The notes beneath the pieces were generated by a model, which worked only from the letters and a program-made list of their open reading frames with translations, ran no database searches and was not told the DNA's origin. From Otis tarda (lineage: Eukaryota > Chordata > Aves > Otidiformes > Otididae), in assembly GCA_026413225.1 (NCBI GenBank), contig CM048553.1:129398190-129462189 (forward strand): a stretch of DNA of 64,000 nt, given 5' to 3'. Positions 14,601 through 26,600 of the stretch are shown here, in pieces. Position 1 is the first letter of the stretch. Each line of letters begins with the position of its first letter. Both the position numbers and the translations under genes were made by a program.

Positions 14601-17600
14601 TGATTCTCTGATTTTTGTGTAGCACATTGACCTACAACTTACAAACAAACAGATGTAATTTAAATGTAAACAGCATAAACTGTGTGCCTGGACAATTGTA
14701 TTTGCATAGTTAATTGTACCTTTTCTAACTACAAAAGCTAGATTTAACACTGTATCTGTTTACAATGGCTTTCATTTTCAGATACAAAAAGTACCAAAAA
14801 TAAGATAAAAGGAAGTAACCATTGTAAGTTAATGTGCATGAAATGTGGATACGTAATGTATAAAATAAATAAATTTTGCTTTTTATTAAAATGAGAAAGG
14901 CATTCTGAACTGGAATTTGCTACTGCTTTTAAGCAGTACCATTGCTCCACCTTTTCTTTTTCACCTTCACGTACACCACAGCACAGGCGACACCTGGTCA
15001 TCTTGCCAGGAGTGCGGCATCCCACTAACCCCAACTGGCATATTTTGATCCATTCCCAGATCGGGCAAAGGAAAACAGTTCTAAAACTTCAAAACTGACA
15101 TACTTTATATGGAAAGCCAAACAAACCTGCAGTATAGAGTCTATGAAAGAGGGCAAAATAGTCAAAATGACACTCAAGCAACAAAAGGTTGTTCTTAGCA
15201 AACGCAGTGTTAAAGACACTCCTACTAATACTTTGTGCGCTATACATTTGCCTCTCCATGCAAAAACTTATTCCTGTATTTATCAGGTAATAACTTCTGT
15301 AGATAAGTTGTGTTGTTAGACGTGTTTAAGCAGTCAAACCTCACCATTTCACATCTGAATTAAAAATAAACACAACATCTAGTTCTCACTAAATCTGATC
15401 CCAATAACAGAGTTTCTGAGAAAAGAAAAGCTGTATGTAGAAGAGAATTTTTCTTAATATAATTGTCATGAAATTAAGTAAAAAACCTAAACATACATAA
15501 AACAGAAAAGAAGTTTGCTGACTTCTGAAAATTTCCTCACCCAAGTGGGGCATATATCGGTTATATGAAGCTTAGCTGAATTGCTATAAAAGGACACTTG
15601 GAGCACAGTCAGTAGCACCCCCAGTTACATTTCTTCTCTTTCTCCCTCATAATTATTCATTGAAGAAATATAACCAAACTACACAGAGTAAAAAATATTT
15701 CTAGATCATTTATAAACTCCAGTATAGAGGTATGTGACCCCAGAACAATCATATGTATATACTTCAAAGAAAGGATTTATTTTTGGAAAAATCAGATTAA
15801 ACTCAATGCATGTTTAGCATTTATTTCCTATTTCGTATCCTGAAAGTGAGGATTACTGACCCAGTTTGTCATATCTGAAAAAAGATGTTTATGAAATCTT
15901 TCTAAGTAAGTAAAATGGAAATAAAAATGCAAGTTTTCATCCTCTGTAACTGTGGGATGCTATTATGGAGCCACAACTACCACTGTACTGTAACTGTCAA
16001 TTATGCATTATGAAATACATACACGTATCTCCAAACAACCTATGCCTGAGAACACATTCTCCTTTATGAATTTCTCTATGCAGACCTATAGTAATAGATA
16101 GCAATAATCTCTATAAACATGTTGCTTGAATAAATATTTACCATTGAAATCAAATACTCTGCCAGTTCATAATGATCAAACAATGCTGTCCTGTAGGGAA
16201 AAATGAAAAAATACAGTAACATTAGAAAGGACAAAGAAGTTTCAATCCAAAAGCATTTTTCTTCATTTGCTGCATTTTCTAATATTTTCAAATAAATAAT
16301 TTTAAAATAAAGAGACAGAGAGATATCTTTATTGCATAATTCATTTTAATAAACTGTTTCCATTTTTGTAATGGAGTTTGTTTTTAAACTAAGTTCATTT
16401 CAATTAATACATTGAAAACTCACTGCGGAAAACAAAGATCTCATTTATAGGTCTACAGGCATTTTACCACTGATTTTTAACAGAATTTGTCATTTCATAT
16501 TTCAGATCTTTCACTGTACCACACAAGGTCAATACAGAATTCCATAAGCTTCAGATTCATTTTTTTCCATGCAGACCTAGAGCCTCAAATCCATTTCATT
16601 GGTCCAATCTTCAAAAATAACTTGCTATATATTTTGTGCAATAATGCTAGAGTGGAGTCAAAATGGCAACGACTCCAACAAGTATTCTGACTGTTGCGGG
16701 CAAGTCTACTCAAAAAATATGAAAAAATACAATATATTGATACAAATCAAGGTCACATTTATTAATTTACTAAAAAGTATTTAAAAGTCGTCTATACACA
16801 TTAAAAAAATCTCAGGTTTTATTCTACAGTAAGACAGTGAATTATATATTATAGGAAAAAAATGGTCAAAGTAGGAAGTATAGCACAGTTAACAGATTCA
16901 CAGCAAATGTTTTCAGAAGTCAGACCTATGTTAAATATTTTGACTCAATGAGCACCGCAGGACAGTTCCAAGGTTGTACTGTATCTCAAAGACAACTGCT
17001 CCTTAGCATTATAAGAGGTAACAATGCAGGGTACACTATAGTTAGAACAGATTACTCAAAAGATGTATTTTAAAAAATCACGTCATGGTTCCAATTAAGT
17101 AGAGATGCCTCTATTATCTATAGTAGGCATAAATACTGAGTGCTTCACACACACTCAAAATAAATCCCAAGGTGCCTGAAGAGAGAGCAAAGTAATTTTA
17201 CAAAATATTTATATGGAAACATGAGAGCAGGATTGTGAATGGATCATGTCCTGCCTATGCTTCAATGCTCCTTGACTTCTCACCACATTAATGTTCCTAT
17301 TCAGTTTATTTATATTCTGAGATTTGGGTGACTTTCTACCCTTCTGATGATTCTTGATAATATTGTGAGCAAAGGAGTGTCACTCTTTTTGGTCCAAAGC
17401 TTTTTCCAAGGACAATCCTTTCCATGGATACGACAGCCAGTTATCAATCAAGTGGTACATTGCGTCTGCACAATTTTATTTGGCGTTCTGTCATCATCAC
17501 TTTGTCTTCAGAACTGTTCTATCACAGTAGCATTTCCAAGTGTACCCAAACCTTATCTTAACTTCACAACATACTCCCCTTTTAAATGTCTTCATTTATC

Positions 17601-20600
17601 TTTGAATTACACTTCATACTGTGTCCAAAGAACAATCTTCTCTACTGCCTCTGACTTTCTACCGGTTATTTCATATTGTAAAACTTGTAGAATAACACTG
17701 TAAAATGATTACACTTTACTTAAATGCAATGAGATATGCCTTTTCTGCAAAAATTTATAGATGGGGAAATATACTATCTACCACAGAGTTGGTAGCCAGC
17801 ACATTTACCTATTTTTCTGCTCAGAAGACTGAGGAAACTCCTCCCCAGTCTAGTGCTCTGGTTTCAAATGGACTGTGAAAGACTAGAAGTTTAGATTATT
17901 ACATACACAAATGACATCTGCAAATATATAGTCCTGGGGAAGTATACCAACATGTACTTGTACCTGATCAGGTGTAACAATTTTTTTTTTTTTTTAAAAA
18001 TTAACTACTTTAAAAAATTTGTTTATATTATTTTTCATTCATTTTCTGCAGAACATAAGCCCATTAGAAGAGGGCATTGGTTCCACAATCTCAGAAGCTG
18101 TTAACAATTCAATGAACTTGTTCATCTACTAGTTCTTTACTGCAGTAAACTTTCAATACAAACTGTTAGTGGCCATTCCTTGACATGGTTCCAAGGTAAC
18201 TAGAACAATTTTGATTTTGATATCAGCACCAAAATCTTTAACATTCTGACCAAATTACCGATTCTTCCATAGTGTACTAAAATCATGTCCCATCCCACGG
18301 AGAAGTTCCAACCCATGTAGAAGGATGTTCCAAAGTATACTATATAAGGTATAACTGGATGTTGAGAATAACTAAGAATATAATGGGTCACAGCATATAG
18401 TGAAATCCTGCAGACCAGCCTCCTACCTGTGAAGCAATGTTTCCTTATTCCCATCTGCAGCATCAATAATGGATTCCTCACCAGCATAGGATGACATCAT
18501 TAACTTTACAATCTCAGTCGCTCCTTGAGTGGCAGCAAAATGAAGTGCTGTGCATTTTTCATTCTGCACATAGAAAAATAAAACATTTAAACCCCAACAA
18601 CCTAACCCTCAACCTACCACACACACTAGTGATCTACCCCAGGATTCATAATTCCTAAATGCCTAAATTTCTGTCCAAGTAATGAGAATTTAGTCTTTAC
18701 CAGTGGAACTCCGAAGAGATCTTAAAAGTCTAGAAAAGACTGAAAAGATGGTTTTAAGGGAACTTATTTATTATTCATTCAGTCTTATTATTTTATGCCA
18801 AGTCCCTAAGATACGAGATAACAACAGTCCTGATTTTTTGTAGTTGAATTAATAAACATAGTACCCTTTAATACAAGAGATGAAGCAAAGGAAAACTACA
18901 GAAACCCATAGGCAGATTGGTTAAAAGGAATAAGCAAACATATATGCCCATATAATACAGAAAATGTATTATTTAAAAAATTGTTTTGACTTCCTTAAAT
19001 GGAATCTTCCTTACATCTTTTCTGCAGGTTAAAAATAAATTGGTCTAATATGTTATTAAACTATTATAAGCCAGACATTCATAAAATTATTAAGCAATAA
19101 ATAAATTATTAGAACAAGATTTGCCAAAACAGGATTTCATTTAGCTAGATGGGACAAATTAGCTTGGATACATGCCTGCGGGTTTTGACTTTGTCCTTTT
19201 CAGAACAGGAACATTTCAGTAAACGGTTTGGAATGGGTTTTTCCACAATGGCATAAGCATCCTCGAAAAAGTCTTACCCATCACAAAATCAGCAGCATGA
19301 ATAATCTCATTCAAAAGCTGCGTGTTCAAAGAATCAAAGCAATAAAGAAGGCTAAACCATGTTTATCTTTGCTCTCATGAGTTGATTTCAGCCTTGCAAA
19401 CAATTTGATTAATGACAGATATTTTCAGAAATGTTTATTCTGAAATCCTGAAGCTGGTCACAGGCCTTTACACCAACAGTATCACTGTAGCAGCAGTACT
19501 ATCACAAATTTGTGCTTGCTTACAAAGAAGATACTGTAAAAGCCAGGGCAAGGCTGAAGATAAACAAGAATGATGAGGAAGGGTCAGACTGAAGAGCCCA
19601 TTTCTGGGAAGGGATGACAGCAGTTGCATAGAAAAGACTCTGAAGAAGGCTGTACCACAGATACTTTTCCAGAGTGCTCTCCCAGACTCTGCCTGTTTAT
19701 GACTCAAGGACTTCCTGAGCCAGAGGGGATGTTGTGGTATTCAGTAGCTGAGGACAGATTCTTCTTCTATGGATGTGCCCAAACGCATTTTAAATACATG
19801 TAAACTTTTCATACCCACAACATCCTATGCAACTTGTGTAAAGAAACCTGTTGTTTTCCCTGATTTGAACTAGAGACTTGTTTTCATTTGCTGCTCCCTA
19901 CGTTTTGCATTGGAAGAGACAATGAGCTCACCTTTTTTTTTTTTATACCGCTGAGAGATTTAGAGATATCTAGGTTTTATCAAAATTATATTTTGCTCCC
20001 TTCTGAATTTTACCTGTTTTAGATCAATTTGGGCTCCAAATTCAATGCACATTTTAATCATTTCAAGGTCCCCACTTTGAACTGCCAAATGAAGTGGACT
20101 GCACTTTCCATTATTGGTAAAATTGATGTGGGTTTTAGCAGAGTGACCCAATTCTTCACCTGAGAAATGAACATAAATGGAAAACTTTTAAGCAAGAATG
20201 ACAACAGAAGATACTAAGGCTTTCAAAACAAGTATATTAACTGCAGAATAATATTCTCCCCCCTCAAGATATGAACCTTTCACATCTATCATTAAACAAT
20301 GGATGAACACACATTTAGGAAAGCAGTTAAGCTGCTGCTGCAATCATACAAAAGTTACTAGCATGAATTGCCCACAGGAACAATTGCATTAACTTCTTGT
20401 AAGTTCAATCACAGTTATAAGTGCTTGTTTGCACAGTTCTTTAAGAAGTAAATTGGTAAAATTACTATAAATACTAAATTTTGCTGACTGCTTGGGAACA
20501 ACGCATTTACCTTTTTTTAAAAGGATTTCCATACATGTTTTTGCACCTGAAAATGCAGCTGCATGGATAGGCATAGATCCCGTTTTGTTTGGTTTACATA

Positions 20601-23600
20601 TTTTCCCTCCATTTTCAATCTGAAAAATAATTCCTGGATACAGCTTAATGACATACAGAAAATTCAGACTAATGAATATATTGTTACAGATACAGTCTTT
20701 TACAGATACAGTCTTCTGCATAGCTGTAGATATCTTTTTTTTTTAATGTTGTACATGCATTGTGAAGTTTATATACAAACATCTTAATAGTGTGCTTTAA
20801 CTTTTGGCCAGCCCTGAAGTGGTCAGGTAGTTGGACTAGGTGATCATTGTAGGTCTCTTCCAACTGAGCTATTTTATTCTATTAATTTTATTCACAAACC
20901 AGGCAAGACTTATTCACAAACTCCCATAAACAAGTAAAGGAACTCAGGTATGCTTGACTTTTTTCCAGTTTTCTAAATCACAAAATATCATGTTTCATTT
21001 TTTGCAAAGTAAATTTTTAAGTATCAGGGATTCCAGAACATATATAAGAATTGCTCGCACTCTTTTCAAACAGCTCCTAAGCATTTCATTAACAGTTTTC
21101 ATGCTTTGTAAGTATGTAAATGAAAATTCTAGAAAAAGAATGACACAGAGGAAGATAAAATACTTCGTATTTCAGACAAAACTGTTCTTTTTGAGCTTTA
21201 AATTACAATTTTTTTTCCTAAGGGGTGATCCCTTTATTTAATAGATAGTGATGCTGTAAGGGTGTCCACTGAACATTTATTTGCAGTATAACTACCTCAC
21301 AAAATAAAAAGGAACACACATATGGATGCACCTATGCAAACTAACTTGAATAGTAGGTGCATTATTAACCTTCCTCCATTGAACAAAGACAGAACAGTGG
21401 AACAGAATAACACTACATCAAGGAAAACAGAATCACATGGAAAGGTGATGGGTAATTATACCTACCAGGAGCATCAGCGCCTCAGGGTTATCCTTGTAAC
21501 ATGCTACAATTATAGGTGTGTTCCCTGCTTCACCTTCCAAATTAACATCTGTACTGCTATGCTGGACTAAAATCTAAATGTTTAAAAAAATGTTCAGTCA
21601 ACCATAAGCCACATGTAACAACAAAGGCATATTCCATTACTTTTGTTGTTTACCACTCATAGCACTCTTGCAACTTGTTCTTTTTGCATGCCAACAGCCC
21701 AAAACGCACATGCAGAGGACAGACAAAATGCAGGAGAATGTAAAAATACACGGCTGAAAAATGCAGGAGAGAACAGACAAAGTAAAATTCTTTACAGCAG
21801 ACAGCTGGGTTATGAAGATAAACACTGCACACAGCTGCAGAAGATCTTAAAGTTTTATTTAACAATTTCCCCAGAACTGGGAGAAAATCTTTTCTGCAGC
21901 AAATTGCAGACGGGGATTTTCAACTGAAGTTTGTTATAATGTCTCATAATATTCTGTATTCCCTGGAAAGTAGCAATGTTGTAGATTCTGCTTCATCAGG
22001 CATCTACTGGAGAGTTATATAACATTAAGGGAGACGGGACTTAATGAAAACAGGATCCTTCCAGCCCTGAATTCCTGCTTCAGTCCCTATGTTAACAGCA
22101 AACACTGAGCTACCAGTGTCACCAAGTCCTGCTATGACTGCTTCCAGTGGTTTTTGGGAAGCAAAGGATCTGGAAATTATAATGACCACACCACACTGCG
22201 TATTTATTCCTCTATCTATATATTTACTAAATTATTTTCCAGTAATTCCAACTAATTGTTCTGTATTGAGGAAACTGGCACATTTTCCTTACTCTCAGGC
22301 AATTTGACAATAGAAACCAAAGGAGAATTAGCTTGAATAAACAACAGAGTGTGGAAAAAATGAGAGCACATATTTAGTCAAGAGCAGAGCTGTAAAATAA
22401 TCCAAATCCAGAACTTGCTACAAAGCACATTTCAAAAATGTCACTGTACTTCAGATTTTATTATTCTTCATTCACAGTAAATACAGATTTGGTAGAAGGT
22501 GTGAGGACAATGAAACTTTTATCACTTAAAATCTCTAACAGATTTTAAGTCTTTAATAGAGGAATGTGGGTTTTTTTTCTTTTGTTTGGATGATCTAAAA
22601 AAAGAGACAACTATAAAGTGAAAACATAAACACTGTGGTGTTAAGGTTATATTCACCTAGTAAACTCAAGAACTCTACAAACTCTCAAATTCTATCCAAA
22701 TGTCACATATGGAGTGAAAACATTCTCATTACACTTGGACAAATTATGAAAAAGGTATGCTGCTTAAAATGTCAATGTTGTTGCTATTCTATAAGGTTCA
22801 AAATGGACACCTTAGTAATTTCTTCACAACATATTTTTTGTGATTTGTAATTGCAGCTTTAGCTCTGCTACTATTCAAATGATTATTAAAATGTTTGGTT
22901 TAAGAACTACTTTTTCTGACTAATTTTAATCTGATTTTAATAAAAAACCCACACTAGCCTCAAGAAAATTTTGATACTTCCATCACTCCCTACATTTGAA
23001 ATAACATATGCCTACATTAAGTTTAGTGTTAAAAAAAGTCTTTTAAAATAAAATCCCTTCTGCTTGGAAAATTCAAAAGACTTCTCCGTAAAACATCATA
23101 ACTACTATAATAGTGCAAATATCAATATTTATATATATCAGTAAGCTCCCTTTTCCTTGCTGTGCTAAGACACAAACATTTCTACAAGCTTCATCTGTTA
23201 CACATGCTGCTCACTAAACAAAGCATGTGAGGAGCTATATCCAGGATATTGCAAATATAAACAAAGTCTTGGTGTTACGCAAGCAGCTGCTGTTGAGCTA
23301 CTTATCAAATCTGTATATTTATATGGACTTTAGACTTACCTTAACAATTTCATTATGTAGGGACTGCACGGCCATATGTAAAGGTGCCATCATATTGGAG
23401 TTCAGAATGTTTGGATTGGCTCCTCTGCTGAGAAGCAAACTAACACTTTCAACCTGGTTTTTCTTTGTGGCCCAGTGCAGCGGGGTATTTCCAGAAGAAT
23501 CCATCACATTTAACACTAGGTCAAAGGAGAGAAAACAAAACAAAACTAAAACCAAAGCAAAACCATCAAATGTTCTGATCACACTGAAAACTAAAAAAAA

Positions 23601-26600
23601 CCCTCTTCAATTGAGGTTTAGGTCTGTTCTACTACTTTTCTTTAAAGAGAAAAAGAGGAAGATTGCATGTCATGCAGTGTATTGTGTTAAACTGATTATA
23701 TATTGTGCCAAATAGATGGTATTAGTCAGAGAAAATGTTCTATTAAAAGTACTAATACACTAAACTAGCAGAGAGAAGGTCAGCAAATAGCAATAAAGAT
23801 TTTTACTAGATCTTTTGAAATTATAACAGTGGAGTGATGGGAGGGGTGAAACATCTGTCTATTTCTTCCCCATTATTATATATCTTTTTTCCTTCCCCAA
23901 GAGTTACTTGATTTCCCTTTTTCCTTGCCTCTTCTCTTTCCTGTCTTCTTTGACTTTGCAGCTACTGCTTTACAGGTTGCACAGAACAAGTGAGCATGAA
24001 TAACTAAAACAAGAGATAACAAATAAGTGCTTGCAAGTTATAAGAAGATTAAAGACCATATCTATTCTGTTTCACTTAAGAGCACAGAGGTAAATCAATT
24101 CAGACCAGTTATAAAACCAGTTTGTTCTATACATATATTTTGAGCTTTAAAATTTGAACTAAACTTCAACAAATGTTCTCAAAAAATAAGACAAAAAATA
24201 TAAATTGAAAAGAAAAAGAATATTTTTCAGATAGAATAATCTAAAATTAGATTGGCTATTGTTAGGTGAAAAAATGAGCTTTTTAGGACCATTGTATGTT
24301 TGCTTAGTAGCCCGCAGTCTATCAGTGGAGTTGTACGTACTTTCACAATGCTTATTAATAGCCACTAAACAACAGTTTTTACACAGAGTGTTCTTCAGTC
24401 ATTCAAAGCCCCGTGTTCTCCTACTTAACACTTCTTCCCTAAATTTATTTAGGTAGCCTATGTCATCAAATGTTTATTCTCCCTCCCTACTAAGTAAACA
24501 ACTTGCATGGCAAGTATGAGAAATGAAATTACTTCTCTTTTACATTTACAGTATTTTAAATGTAATAAAGGACAGATAATAGAATATATGTGAGAAAGAT
24601 AAAGTCAGGCCTCCTGTACTTCACTGAGTTTTCTTTTTCATATCTGAAGACTGTAAATCTGAGTCCCAAACAAACAAGATATATTGAATCACTGCATTAG
24701 AGAGAAAACAGTCCTAATATAACAAGGGTGACACAAACCACACCTGAGACACTACAAACTGTGGCAGACAGTTTGAACTATATTTAAGTCTACAAAGGTA
24801 GATAACACATACCAGTTCTGCTTCAGTTAAGTAACAAATGCTTTGAGTATTGAGCTTTTTCATACTGTTCAATAAAATAGTTCATAAAACATGTGTTACC
24901 TTCACAGGAAGAATCATCTATGATCAACTGCATTAATTCTATTTGGCCTCCTTCGGCAGCATGATGCAGTGGGGTGGCATTTAATTCATCCACTTTGGTA
25001 AGCCCAGAACGATTCTTCTTAATGAAGCTCCGTAGCCTACAGGCACTTCCATCTGAAATCACCTGTTTTGGACACATATATTCTCATTTTCCTAACAGGC
25101 AAGATGCTAGTAATGTTATAATGCGTTACTGTGGGCAAGTTACCACTCAATAATTCTCTGCCAACTGTTTCATACAGAAGTACACAAATCCTGATCAGAT
25201 CAAGTCAACACTGAAGCTGTTTGAAGATTTATTTGATTGATTGCAAAATCAGACCCAGATGAGAAACAGTGTAAAACTAACAAAATCAGAAATTACCTTG
25301 AATATATTATTTTGTTTTCTGTAGTGAGCTCAAGATCCTCCTTCCTCAAACAAGCAAATTCATCACTTACTGTTTTATACTCTCTCCAGCTGTTGCCACA
25401 TCAAATGAACTCAACAGAAAAAAAAAAAATCTTGATAAATTCCATTTCTAGACGTTTCTACAGAGACTGATACTATGTCCTGGGCTTTCAAGTTCAGCCA
25501 CTGGGTTTCTAAGACATTCTTTATGTCAGAGAAACCAATAAATTCTGTAATTTCAGCAGTATCCTAAGAACAACTCATGGGCTACTATCTCAGTCTCAAA
25601 CAACCCAGCACCCTCACAGCATAATACAATAAAACCCCGCCCAACAGCTCGGCCCTCTGACACGTTGATACCTCCCTGGTACTGTGCTTTGCAACCCAAG
25701 CGCACTATGGAAACCCTGCTGATTCTTACTTTATGTTGTTCTCCAAATATTTTCATTACAGTGTTTCAAAACCCATACTCGTATATGAAGAAAAGTGATA
25801 GAAAAAATTGACTGCAGTAGAATGGGAAGGGATTTAAAAACAAGTTGTTAAAAAATTTAAAGAGAATAAAAAAGAAAATCAATTCAACAAAATTGGGAGG
25901 GAAAAACAAAGAAAAAACGCACATCAAAAGTAATGTAAACCTTCCCAAAGATGTAAGCAAAAGGTAATAAAGGAAAACATCTAAAATTACTGTTCCCTCC
26001 TCAGCTGCAAAAGGAAAGGAAAACTTTGCTCTCCAGGATCCTTTGAGCCAGAAAAAGTAAAAAATGTTTGCTGTCATTAAGCAGATGTACATTATGGGAC
26101 AGCCCATTCATACACTTAAGTACCTGTTTAACTTCCTTCAGTTTAATAGTCCCATTGACCTCAGTGAGATTACTCACGTGAATAACATTATAAATGTGTT
26201 TAAAGATTTAGAAGACTGCAGCCAAATACAGGGGTAGCATCTGCTTCAGAAGTGCAATTTAAAAAAGGTAATAGAAAACAGGTGATATCACTGTGGAAAG
26301 GGTGTTTAAGATGGCTCAACTGTCATAAAAATAACCGGTCCGTTACACACACAAATGTCTATGCAGTAGATAAAGCAGTAAAAAGCTCTTTAAGAAAATC
26401 TCATTATAGAGCCCAGTATCTTCTATTTTGTCTCATATTCTAACTTATTTTTAATTGCAATTAATTTCAAATCTTTCTATTGATTTAGACCACATTTCAT
26501 CACTCTCTAAGTTGGAATTTTTTGTCAATGTAAGACAAAATGGGGCTGAAATGTGGCACGATGACAACTTCTATCAACAAAAATAAGATTTTTCAGCCCA

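Noticed and set aside
17347-17703. 118-codon open frame in TRPA1 intron 7
   Set aside because: No recognisable domain, and it lies within an intron on the opposite strand. Length is compatible with chance.
23227-23715. 162-codon plus-strand open frame
   Set aside because: Antisense shadow of TRPA1 exon 3 plus intron. No family resemblance.
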